From 2-02-FULL-45-10 sp964478235 (GTDB lineage Bacteria > Patescibacteriota > Patescibacteriia > Magasanikbacterales > GWA2-37-8): a stretch of 64,000 nt of DNA. The notes under the pieces are model-generated. The model searched no databases, was not told the origin of the DNA, and was given only the letters and a program-made list of their open reading frames with translations. The stretch lies in NCBI GenBank assembly GCA_964478235.1, contig CAYZGX010000001.1:1-64000 (forward strand). Reading direction: 5' to 3'. How positions within the stretch are numbered: the stretch's first letter is position 1; every line of letters begins with the position of its first letter. Position numbers and translations under genes: made by a program. Positions 17,362-25,399 of the stretch are shown here, one piece after another.

Positions 17362-18669
17362 TTACTTGCCCGGCTCATCCTTGTGCTCGTCACTATCCTT
17401 CTCCTCGGGGGTTCCGAAGATCCAGACGATGGAGACGAGCGCGCCGAAGACATCTTCGGTCTTGGCCAGACTCCACGTACGCGAGTACGTGAGACCAGCA
17501 TCGACCTGGAAGCCCTTGGCGGGGCGGAAGACGAACCCGGCGACGGCGCTCAGCTCATCGAGCGTCGGGAGGGTCGGCGTATTGAAGGCCCGCATCCATC
17601 GGGTCCCGAACTGGAACCCAACCGGCGTCTCAACGAGAGCCGTTGGCGCGAACATCCATCGGGCGCTGTTCACGAGGGGGACGTACCCCCCGCCGAGCCC
17701 GAGCCGGAACTTGAAGTTCCACCCGGAGCCGATGGGGCGAATGAAGCCCGCCTCGACGAGTCCGCCAAGGTGTCGGCTTGGCCCCGAGAGCGTGAGCCCG
17801 AGGGTGAAGGGGGTGAGATTGATCTTCCCTTCAGCGATTCGCATCGCTTCCTCCGCCGTGGCTTCCGCCTTGGTGGAGCGCTTGTCGCTCTCGTCGGCCT
17901 TCTTCTCGGCCTTCTCGCTCTTGGTCATCGCTTCACGTGCCAGCGCCTTGGCCTCTTCGATCTCCTTGGAGAGGTCGCGCGCCAGCTTGGCCACGCTTCC
18001 ATCGACGCGCTTGATTTCGGCGTCCACCGCGGACGAGGTACCGACACCCTTCTTGAGAGCATCGATCTCGTCACGGAGACCACCGAGCGCCGGCGCGATC
18101 GATTCGAGAACCGTGTCGTGCCGACCCGCCTTCGCCTCGAGCTTCCCGAGGTTGCTTTCGAGCATCTCGATCTTCAGGTTCTGGGTGTCCACCAGGCGCT
18201 TGACCGCCCGGTAGTCACCGTCGAGCTTTTCGAGATCCTTGCTCACATCCTTGCCGAGCGACCCGAGGGTCACCGACGAGGGACGTGCTTCGATCGCCGC
18301 GAGCCGGCTTTCGATGGCCGACAGGTCGATGTCCTGACCAGGCTTGGTGGCACACGTCGTGACGCCGTCCTTGGGGCTGTCGCCCTGGAGGTAGAACGTG
18401 ACGCACTTGACGCCCTGCTTGATCGAGACCTTCGCCTCGACCGACTTGCCGTCGCGCCCGCGGATGAGCGGAACGCTCGTCACGCGGTCGGAGCACTCCC
18501 ACAGGAAATCCTGGGAGCCGGTCACCGTCGCCTTGCACGTCTCGATGACGCGCGGGCTGCGGTCGCCGAGGCGCTGCCCGTACACCGAGGTGTCGAGCGG
18601 CTCCGCCTGGGCGGGGTTGAGGTTGGCGAACACGAACGCGAGGACGAACATCTTCAGGAACGAACGCAT
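17362..18669 (-). CDS. Exported coiled-coil protein with a C-terminal beta-barrel-like domain
   Basis: 435 residues from ATG 18669, chosen because AGGAGG lies 5 nt upstream and the protein then starts with a clean signal peptide (MRSFLKMFVLAFVFANLNPAQA). Residues about 25-110 form a small domain with four Cys (45, 59, 89, 106). Residues 115-282 are strongly heptad-like (coiled coil). Residues about 284-418 alternate polar and hydrophobic/aromatic residues (FTLGLTLSG, WNFKFRLGLGGG, GLTYSRTW, VSIVWIF), as in outer-membrane barrels or beta-sandwiches. CPR bacteria are thought to lack an outer membrane, so a barrel here would be odd. Function unknown. Confidence 0.72.
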   Translation of the reverse strand: MRSFLKMFVLAFVFANLNPAQAEPLDTSVYGQRLGDRSPRVIETCKATVTGSQDFLWECSDRVTSVPLIRGRDGKSVEAKVSIKQGVKCVTFYLQGDSPKDGVTTCATKPGQDIDLSAIESRLAAIEARPSSVTLGSLGKDVSKDLEKLDGDYRAVKRLVDTQNLKIEMLESNLGKLEAKAGRHDTVLESIAPALGGLRDEIDALKKGVGTSSAVDAEIKRVDGSVAKLARDLSKEIEEAKALAREAMTKSEKAEKKADESDKRSTKAEATAEEAMRIAEGKINLTPFTLGLTLSGPSRHLGGLVEAGFIRPIGSGWNFKFRLGLGGGYVPLVNSARWMFAPTALVETPVGFQFGTRWMRAFNTPTLPTLDELSAVAGFVFRPAKGFQVDAGLTYSRTWSLAKTEDVFGALVSIVWIFGTPEEKDSDEHKDEPGK

Positions 18670-19047
18670 GGTGGCCTCCTGGCCGGTGAAGTGCGGGTAG
18701 GTGACGAACTGCTGATTGATGAAACGCATGAACGCTTCCTCTCGTGCTTTCTTCTCCCCACACGGGAAGAAGCGTGTCTCGGGCAGATCCCGAAACCGTA
18801 GCACACACCGTCTCAACAGTTGGTACTATGGTTTCGAGAATCGCCGCGTAACACACGAGAGTCTTTTGTAAGTTACTGTCAATTGTAAAGAGCTATCCTA
18901 TCTACCGACAACAAGTGTTATCTGTAGAATGGGACTCTGGGCGATGATGTTTTTGCAACACCACCGACCAGAAGTTTGTCCCACGAGCTACCTCGTGTCA
19001 GTCTATCTTTCGACAGTCTGACAACTAAGGCAGTCGTGTTTTACACT
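18670..19047. promoter_or_regulatory. 5' leader of the 18669 gene and 3' region of the 20442 gene
   Basis: On the minus strand two hairpins follow the stop at 19048: TGTCAG-A-CTGTC-GAAA-GATAG-A-CTGACA (18996-19023, GAAA tetraloop, one symmetric A-A mismatch) and CACGAG-gtag-CTCGTG (18982-18997); neither has a T-run. The leader of the 18669 gene contains a CGAAACC.TAG/CTA.GGTTTCG stem (about 18788-18836). Possible promoter elements (TTGTCG, TTACAA around 18885-18920) are weak. An upstream in-frame ATG at 18729 (MRFINQQF) with GAGAGGAA before it might start a longer form. Confidence 0.45.
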
Positions 19048-20442
19048 CTAGTTGCGATCACCTCCTTCACCCTGGACGCAGTCGAGCGCCCAGGAGCCGT
19101 TCTTGTCCTCGCGGAAGTCGGGGGTGAGACCTTCGCGGCCGCAGGTGACCGGCCAGGGCGGGATGCCCTGGAGGCCGCGCTGCGGGAGGACCAGATAGAG
19201 CGTCGTTCCCGACGCACCCCGATTTCGAACCGGAGTGAAGCGGATACCCGAGGCGCAGAACGAATCCTGCGAGTTGGGTTCCGATGGCGGAATGACGATC
19301 GTTTCACGATCTTCGTTCGTCGCCTGACGTTCCTCGTTCGGCGACGTGTCGTTCTTCTTCGACTCAGCCACCACCACCGGGGCGGGGGCATTGCCATTCT
19401 TCTTGTCCTCGTCGTCGAGACCGAGGTCCGGCAGCTTCAGGCCGGCGTCTTCCACCGCGGTGGTGGAATCGGCCGTCGGCGGCGCCGGGGCGGTACCGTC
19501 CTTCTTCATGACGATGATCCGACCGATTTCCGGATTTTCGGCCGGGACATCGATCGTCGGCGGGAGCGGCATCATGTCCCAGTGGACGACAGTGACCACC
19601 TGCTTCTCGATCACGTCCGCCGCCTTGTTGATCCCCTTCTCCGTCTCGAAGTTCGAGGCGGGGACGTTGACGCGGGCGGCCTTGCCGATCTTGGCGAGCC
19701 GCTTCTGCAGCACCGCCACGCGCGGGTCCTCCTTCACGATCTCCGTCGGGAACAGGTTCGCCCCGAGGAGCATCCCGATGATGAGGGCGACGATCCCGAC
19801 CGCGAGGAGCGGGTAGATGCTCCGCTTCGGCGGGGGCGGCGACGCGGCGGCGTGCTGGTCCGGCGGGTGGGGCGGTTCGTGACCGCCGTTGCCGTGCTCC
19901 AGGTGCTCGTCGTGCGCCCCCTCCTCGAGGTGGTCGTGGTCATGAGGAGGGTTCAGAGGTCCAGGCTCGTCGTCGTGCTTCTTCGTCTTGACCGAAGCGG
20001 CGATGACAGGCTTCTTGATGCCCGCCTCCTTCGCGTCCTTCTCGGTCTGGTCCTTGCCGACCGCTTCGACGAGCTTCTTCCAGATCTCCTCGGTCTGTTC
20101 CTTGAGGGCCTCGAGTTCGGGACCCTTGGAGGTGTCCACCTTGGCGATCTGGTCCGCTGCCACGATCTTCTTCGAGTTCTCGACGAGCTCCTTGAAGAGC
20201 TTGCCGATCTCGGTCTCGTGGAACGTCGTCACCGGGATGGTGCCGGACTTCTTGTCCTCGGTCACCTGGCGGTTCTGGTACGCGTACTCGAAGATCTCCT
20301 TGACCTTGTCGGTGAAGCCGACGCTGATCAGGACGAACGCCTTGAGCAGGTAGTCCATGATGTCGGCGGGGATCGCCGACGGGTTGGAGGTGAGCTTGCC
20401 GTTCTCTTCGGGCTTCTTCTCGTCGTGCTTCGGGGTCGTCAT
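19048..20442 (-). CDS. Single-pass membrane protein with His-rich linker, island gene
   Basis: 464 residues from ATG 20442, preceded by AGGAGGGA. There is no signal peptide. Residues 1-150 are soluble, acidic and helical; 156-198 are His/Asp/Pro-rich (DHDHLEEGAHDEHLEHGNGG), possibly metal-binding; 209-230 is one transmembrane helix (PLLAVGIVALIIGMLLGANL). The remainder is predicted to be outside and ends in a Cys-containing region (SFCASGIRFTPVRNR). I do not recognise the family. The layout suggests a protein linking cytoplasm and envelope. Its expression appears to be governed by the attenuator-like leader upstream. Confidence 0.75.
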   Translation of the reverse strand: MTTPKHDEKKPEENGKLTSNPSAIPADIMDYLLKAFVLISVGFTDKVKEIFEYAYQNRQVTEDKKSGTIPVTTFHETEIGKLFKELVENSKKIVAADQIAKVDTSKGPELEALKEQTEEIWKKLVEAVGKDQTEKDAKEAGIKKPVIAASVKTKKHDDEPGPLNPPHDHDHLEEGAHDEHLEHGNGGHEPPHPPDQHAAASPPPPKRSIYPLLAVGIVALIIGMLLGANLFPTEIVKEDPRVAVLQKRLAKIGKAARVNVPASNFETEKGINKAADVIEKQVVTVVHWDMMPLPPTIDVPAENPEIGRIIVMKKDGTAPAPPTADSTTAVEDAGLKLPDLGLDDEDKKNGNAPAPVVVAESKKNDTSPNEERQATNEDRETIVIPPSEPNSQDSFCASGIRFTPVRNRGASGTTLYLVLPQRGLQGIPPWPVTCGREGLTPDFREDKNGSWALDCVQGEGGDRN

Positions 20443-20627
20443 GGTACTGTCCCTCCTTGGGACGGGGTGGTGGAGCATGGACTGCTTTTGGTAGTGCCGG
20501 GACCGCCCCGGCTTTCGCCGAGGCCGTACTATCTGCCTGGAAAACGCTTACCTAGATAAGATAGGCATTTTCCAGACAAATAGGGCCGATTTCACTACTA
20601 GAGTGTAAATTGTAATGAACAGGTTAC

Positions 20628-20658
20628 AAAAAACCTCTCAAACTGTGTGTTTAAGAGG
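20628..20658 (-). terminator. Leader attenuator, copy A: terminator hairpin
   Basis: On the minus strand a 10-bp stem CCTCTTAAAC/GTTTGAGAGG (one G-U pair) with a 5-nt loop, then TTTTTTG. It lies about 75 nt after the predicted transcription start and about 190 nt before the ATG of the 20442 gene, so it would stop transcription before the gene. Confidence 0.75.
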
Positions 20659-20733
20659 CCTTTAGCGTAGAAGGGTCTGAACCCTTGCGCCAGTGCCTCT
20701 CTCAAACACCAGTCAAAGTAGCTCAAATTGTAA
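20649..20733 (-). promoter_or_regulatory. Leader attenuator, copy A: antiterminator segment
   Basis: The segment GTTTGAGAGAGGC (20695-20707) can pair with GCCTCTTAAAC (20649-20659), which is also the 5' arm of the terminator. The enclosed sequence forms its own hairpin (AAGGGT/ACCCTT flanked by GGCG/CGCT). Pairing of arm 1 with arm 2 would prevent the terminator. The same arrangement with a different inner sequence occurs at 27003-27052. Confidence 0.65.
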
Positions 20734-20739
20734 CAGATG

Positions 20740-20768
20740 AGTATACCATAAACCGACTGTTTTGTCAA
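20740..20768 (-). promoter_or_regulatory. Consensus promoter of the 20442 gene
   Basis: TTGACA-N17-TATACT on the minus strand, an almost perfect sigma70-type promoter. A 12-bp palindrome TTTTAGCTAAAA lies upstream at 20796-20807, followed by other A/T-rich sequence, as in UP elements or operators. Confidence 0.85.
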
Positions 20769-21014
20769 GCCCACAGCGTACCGACTGTTATGATTTTTTA
20801 GCTAAAATAAGCGGTTTTTTAAGATTGTACTTGTCAGTAATGGCTAACCTTAGCGGTTTAGCCAGTACAATTCAAGGGGCAGGATCTGTAGTACAGACCT
20901 GCCCGATTAGCTATAAGTGAAGAGATTGCTTGTTTTCAAGCCCCACCAGGGTGGGAAGAGTCCGTCGTCACGACGGTCCCTCCCCAACCCTGGATCAGCC
21001 TGACCCTGACGAGC
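20769..21014. other. 3' structured region downstream of the Ig-repeat gene
   Basis: Contains, in plus-strand order: a long hairpin with TGGCTAA/TTAGCCA inside TTGTAC/GTACAA (about 20824-20872), a hairpin GGGCAGG/CCTGCCC (about 20877-20906), and the palindrome CCGTCGTCACGACGG (20962-20976). The last two resemble elements downstream of the 26875 gene. No ORF supported. Confidence 0.5.
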
Positions 21015-24000
21015 CTAGTAGAAGTCCGAGCAACGCAGGTCGCTCGTACCCAGCCGAGCCCGCGAGGTGAATCCGAGCGCTTGGCTCAGCTTCAGAACCG
21101 GCGAACCCGTCACCGGGTCGAGTACCGGCTCGCCGTTCGGGTAGTACACCCGGACCTTGTCGGATCCAGACGAACTTGAAACGTGAACACGATCACCACT
21201 CGGTGTGTCGATGAGTGAGCCAAAGCAGAACTGCCGTGGCGTGACACTTACCCGAGCGCTCGTCGCGAGCGGGTAATCGGTGGATTCGTTCCAGACAGTA
21301 ACCTTACAGTCGGCCGATGAGCCGACGACACAGATCACTTCATACTTACCCGTCGGAACAATTCCGCTTCCGCTCGGGATGATACCACCACCCGTTGAAC
21401 CGCCACCGGTTGATCCACCAGTCCCCGTGTTGTTCACGGTGACGGTGGCAGCGAGGCTCGAGTTGCCAGCAGCGTCTCGCGACACCACCAGGATGATGTT
21501 GTTGCCGGAAGCGAGAGTGGCCCCCGCCGTCCAGGTGATGCTCCCGCCGGTCCCGATGAGGGTGGCCGGGATGTTCAAAACACCGGTCGTCGTGTTACTG
21601 ACGAGCACGGCCGTGACGCCGACGTTGTCTCCCGCCACACCACTGAAGGTAGCGACGTTTGACGTGATGTTCGGCGGCGTAGCGACGGCGACCGTGGGAA
21701 TGGTCGTGTCAGCGGTGGTACCCGTGGGCGGTGTGTAGGTGACCTGGATGGTTGCCGGGTCACTGCTATTGCCCGCGGCGTCGTGGGAAACGATCGCGAA
21801 GATCGTCGTCCCGGTGGCGAGCGTTGCGCCCACCACCCACGAGGTGGTCCCAACCGGCGCGGAGCAGGAGGAACCAGGACCCGAAACGACTGAGCAGGTG
21901 ACCGAGGTCACCCCCGTGTTGTCGCTCGCCGTCCCCGCGAAGGAGAAAGCGTTTGACGTCACGGTAGCCGGAGTAGCGGTCGTGACGACCGCCGTCGGCT
22001 TGGTGATATCCGCCGTAGTAACCGGCGGGGTGTAGGTAACCGTCACGTAGGCCGGATTGCTTGGCCTGCCCGACGAGTCTTCCGACACCGCCGAGATGAG
22101 GTTGGAGCCCGAGACCAGCGTCACAGGCACCGTCCACGTAGCGGTCGTCGCCGAGCCACCAAGCGTGGCCAAGCGACCGACACCGGTCGTGATGTTCGCG
22201 ACCGTGACCTTGGAAACACCGACATTATCCCCTGCCGCGCCCGTGAGGGTGAGCAGGTTTGACGTGACAGTTGCAGAGGCCGGCGCCGTGATGGTAACAG
22301 TCGGCGCCGTCGTATCTGCCGGGTTCACCACGATGTTGTAAGCAACTTGCATGATCACGGGATCGCTCGTATTACCAGCAGCGTCTTTCGACTGCACAGC
22401 AAACACGGTGATTCCGTCGGCGAGCGTTGCGCCCACCGCCCACGAATTGGTCCCGACCGGCGTTGCGCAGATCGAGCCGTTACTCGCGAGGACACTGCAG
22501 GTGACGGATGTCACACCCACTGCATCAGCGGCCGTTCCCGCAAAGGAAAAGACGCTTGAAGTAGCGGCAGCCGGAGAAGTAGTCGTGATGACGATCGTCG
22601 GCTTGGTAGTGTCGAGAGGAATTGCATAGACAACCACAACATACTGCACTGTGGAGACATTCCCGACCGCATCGCGAGACACGGCCGAGATCCGGTTGCT
22701 TCCGAGAACGAGCGTCACCGGGATGGTCCAGGTGACACTGCCGGCAACGGTGTTGAGCGTCGCCGGAGCGCTGCTTGAGCCGGCCGTGATGTTGGTCACG
22801 GTGACAGCGGTAACGGCCGTGTTATCGGTGGCCGAACCCGACACCGTGATGGTGTCGACAGCGCTGGTTGCGGATGCGGCGATCGTGACGGTCGGCGGAA
22901 CCGTATCCACCGGAGTGACCGGCGTATATGTCGCAACCATGATGCCTGGCGCAGAATCATTGCCACGCGCATCCTTCGCCTGGCAGGCAAAGGTCGTCGA
23001 GCCGGTAGCGAGCGTTGCGCTCGCCGTCCAGGTTGCGGTTCCGGTCACGGTGACCGTCGACGCGTTACCTGAAATGTTTCGGCAGGTGACCGAGGTCACC
23101 CCCACGAGATCGAGCGCCACACCATCGAAGGTGAAAGCACTCGCCGTGGCCGTGGCCGGGCTCGCGGTTGCGATCGTCAGGACTGGCGCCGTTGTGTCAG
23201 TGTTCGGAACATCGTACTTGATGTTGACATTCTTCGTCCCCACGTTCCCGACAGTATCCTTCGACGCCACCGTGATCGTGTTGATGTTTTCCTCGAGCAC
23301 AACCGAGCAGGTGAAGGCTCGGGTGCGAGCGGTCGCCCCGGTTGTGGGGCAGACCGTCGTCGTGCCGGTCGCGAGGTTGGTGGCCGTCACTTCGACGATC
23401 GCACTCTCGCCGTCAGTTGCGCTTCCCATGAGGGTCGCACTTCCGACAATGACCGTAACGCTCGAGGCGCTCGGAGACGTCACGTCGACCACCGGTGCCG
23501 TCGTGTCAGTGGAAGCCGGCACGTTGTAGGCGATGACGATGGTCTTGGTGTCGCTCCGGAGGTTATTACTGTCGACGGCCGAGCAAATAAGCACTGTCGT
23601 GCCCTGCACAAGCGACATGGTCGCCGCCCACGCAGTGGTGCCGGTGACCGACACCGTTGAGCCGTTGCCCGACGCGTTGAAGCACGAGACAGCCGAAACC
23701 GCCGCGTTGTCACTCGCCGTTCCCACGAAAGAGAACGCCGACGACGTTGCGACGGCCGGTGACACGAGCGCCACCGCGATAACCGGCTTTTCCGTGTCCG
23801 GAGTAACGATCTCGTAGTTCACATACACATACTGCACCGCACTAGCGTTACTATCTTTGTCGACGCCGACCACCGAGAGCACGTTCTGGCCCACGGCGAC
23901 GAGCGGAACACCGCTCGCGACCCAGAGGCTACCGGTGAAGGCGGCCAAGGTCATCGTCGGGGTCGTGGCCGTCAGGTTGGTGACGACCACCTTGTCCATC

Positions 24001-25022
24001 TCGCCTGCCTCCGAAAAGCTACCCGTGAGGGTAATGGTCGGCGTGAGCGAAACGGCGCTCGGGGTGTTGATCGTGATCGTCGGCGGAGTCGTGTCCTTCG
24101 GGATTACGGGGGTATAGCGCACGGTCACGGGGACCGGAACGCTCCGGTTTCCAGCACCATCAACGACGGTGCAAGAAAAAACGGTCGTCTCGGTGAGCGT
24201 TGCGCTCACGAGCCACGTCGGGGTCGTGCCGGTCACGGTGACCGTTGACCCGTTCGCAGAAATGTTGGAGCAAGTGGCGGATGCCACCGCCCCACCCGAA
24301 TCCATCCCGGTGACGGTGAAGGTGAAGGTGCTCGTCGTAGCCGTTGCCGGCGACGAGACACTCACGACAGCCGTCGGCGGAGTGATGTCCGCCGGAGTCG
24401 GAGGGGTGTAGACGATAAGGATTTCCTTGACCGTCTCCTGTCCCTCGTTGTTGGTGGCCGTGACCTTCACGACGTTCGCTCCCGAATTGAGGGAGACGGC
24501 ACCAGCCCAATTGATGACACCACCCGACTGGCTCGGCAGGTCCGCGAGAACCTCCTGACGCGGGGTCAGAACGAGGTTATCGAGAACGACTGACGCCACT
24601 CCCTCTTCCGGATCCGTCACCGTCCCCGCGAGGAGGATGGTATCGGTGGTGGAGGTCGTGGCCGACGTGGCCGTCGTGAGGATGGCCGGCGTCGCGAACT
24701 GGTTGGTCTGGCAGGTGATGTTCGGAACGTTGTCGATCCGACCATCGCAGTCGTCGTCGCTCCCATTACACGTTTCCACGCCAGGGAGGACTTCGTTCTG
24801 CTGATTGACCCAGATGTTGCTCTCGCACGTCTCGATCGCCGTCCGGCAGATGCCGACGCCGACCGTCTTCTTGTCCGCTGCGGAGTAGGTCCGGCGGATG
24901 TCGTTCACGGTGCAGTCGCCCGCGGGGGGCGTGGTCGTCTCGCACCCGGAGGTGAAGACGGTGAGGGTGAAGAACCCGGCCACCATGGCCAAGCTCAGGA
25001 AGAACTGCTTGAGGGACGTCAT
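21015..25022 (-). CDS. Giant lipoprotein with MopE-type motif, 11 Ig-like repeats and a shared C-terminal domain
   Basis: 1335 residues from ATG 25022 (GGAG 7 nt upstream). The signal has a lipobox-like TSGC with Cys27. Then comes a Cys-rich module ending in ETCNGSDDDCDGRID, the Myxococcota-type MopE/metal-binding motif. Eleven Ig-like repeats of 90-105 residues follow, each beginning D-T/I-T-x-P-T and ending with a Y-T/V-P strand. They alternate: even repeats (2, 4, 6, 8, 10) carry a conserved V-T/S-C and further Cys, odd repeats mostly lack them. A Gly/Ser linker leads to a C-terminal domain of about 110 residues shared with two neighbours. Probably a surface adhesin or stalk; the ligand is unknown. 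Confidence 0.85.
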   Translation of the reverse strand: MTSLKQFFLSLAMVAGFFTLTVFTSGCETTTPPAGDCTVNDIRRTYSAADKKTVGVGICRTAIETCESNIWVNQQNEVLPGVETCNGSDDDCDGRIDNVPNITCQTNQFATPAILTTATSATTSTTDTILLAGTVTDPEEGVASVVLDNLVLTPRQEVLADLPSQSGGVINWAGAVSLNSGANVVKVTATNNEGQETVKEILIVYTPPTPADITPPTAVVSVSSPATATTSTFTFTVTGMDSGGAVASATCSNISANGSTVTVTGTTPTWLVSATLTETTVFSCTVVDGAGNRSVPVPVTVRYTPVIPKDTTPPTITINTPSAVSLTPTITLTGSFSEAGEMDKVVVTNLTATTPTMTLAAFTGSLWVASGVPLVAVGQNVLSVVGVDKDSNASAVQYVYVNYEIVTPDTEKPVIAVALVSPAVATSSAFSFVGTASDNAAVSAVSCFNASGNGSTVSVTGTTAWAATMSLVQGTTVLICSAVDSNNLRSDTKTIVIAYNVPASTDTTAPVVDVTSPSASSVTVIVGSATLMGSATDGESAIVEVTATNLATGTTTVCPTTGATARTRAFTCSVVLEENINTITVASKDTVGNVGTKNVNIKYDVPNTDTTAPVLTIATASPATATASAFTFDGVALDLVGVTSVTCRNISGNASTVTVTGTATWTASATLATGSTTFACQAKDARGNDSAPGIMVATYTPVTPVDTVPPTVTIAASATSAVDTITVSGSATDNTAVTAVTVTNITAGSSSAPATLNTVAGSVTWTIPVTLVLGSNRISAVSRDAVGNVSTVQYVVVVYAIPLDTTKPTIVITTTSPAAATSSVFSFAGTAADAVGVTSVTCSVLASNGSICATPVGTNSWAVGATLADGITVFAVQSKDAAGNTSDPVIMQVAYNIVVNPADTTAPTVTITAPASATVTSNLLTLTGAAGDNVGVSKVTVANITTGVGRLATLGGSATTATWTVPVTLVSGSNLISAVSEDSSGRPSNPAYVTVTYTPPVTTADITKPTAVVTTATPATVTSNAFSFAGTASDNTGVTSVTCSVVSGPGSSCSAPVGTTSWVVGATLATGTTIFAIVSHDAAGNSSDPATIQVTYTPPTGTTADTTIPTVAVATPPNITSNVATFSGVAGDNVGVTAVLVSNTTTGVLNIPATLIGTGGSITWTAGATLASGNNIILVVSRDAAGNSSLAATVTVNNTGTGGSTGGGSTGGGIIPSGSGIVPTGKYEVICVVGSSADCKVTVWNESTDYPLATSARVSVTPRQFCFGSLIDTPSGDRVHVSSSSGSDKVRVYYPNGEPVLDPVTGSPVLKLSQALGFTSRARLGTSDLRCSDFY

Positions 25023-25054
25023 GGGACTCTCCTGTGTTGCGGGGTCGTACGGGG
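25018..25054 (-). repeat. Conserved 5' UTR block, copy 1
   Basis: A stretch of 37 nt spanning the first codons and ribosome-binding site (ACAGGAGAGTCCC before the ATG) is identical to 26871-26907 in front of another island gene. The coding sequences differ just downstream. This points to duplication or conversion of a control region. Confidence 0.85.
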
Positions 25055-25399
25055 TGGTAGTGCGGGAAATAACTCGTACTGAACGAGAGGTCAACCGGAA
25101 CCATTCCGGCGCCTTGATGACGCCGGACCTCCCGGCGTACAACTGGATCACTCTAAAAACAAGAGTAACCCGATTGTACGTCGGGTAGGGTTTTTTCATT
25201 ATATATAATCTCTTCACTTGTCAAAGAGCGCTTGTCAGCGAACACAAGGTGTCTCCACATTATGTTCACAATGCAAGGGGCAGTCGATGAAGACTGCCCA
25301 GGTTGGTATTGAAGAGAATAGTTGTATCGGCCGCGGGGCGGGGAGATGAGTCTGTCGTCACGACAGTCCCTATCCCCCACGCCCGTTAAACCGAGTGCC
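25023..25399. promoter_or_regulatory. Leader of the Ig-repeat gene and 3' region of the 26875 gene
   Basis: Minus-strand TTGACA (25219-25224) with TATAAT at 25198-25203; the 15-nt spacer is short. The leader of about 170 nt contains CCCGA/TCGGG and ACTCT/AGAGT hairpins, CGCCGG/CCGGCG, and CCGGAAtggTTCCGG; CGGAATGGTTCCG is also found before the 26875 gene. Upstream are a GGGCAGTC/GACTGCCC hairpin (about 25279-25301) and the palindrome CTGTCGTCACGACAG (25352-25366). No ORF supported. Confidence 0.5.

Noticed and set aside
17383..18801. Long plus-strand open frame (472 codons) opposite the coiled-coil/barrel gene
   Set aside because: It arises from GC-rich codon bias on the opposite strand; its translation is Arg/Glu-rich without domains, while the minus-strand frame has a signal peptide and ribosome-binding site.
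18976..20559. Long plus-strand open frame (527 codons) opposite the His-rich membrane protein gene
   Set aside because: Low-complexity Arg/Asp/Leu/Val translation and no promoter or ribosome-binding site; it crosses the attenuator leader. Shadow of the minus-strand gene.
20628..20768. T-box or known amino-acid riboswitch
   Set aside because: No GGTGGNACCGCG T-box sequence, no specifier-loop layout, and the genes are surface proteins rather than aminoacyl-tRNA synthetases or transporters.
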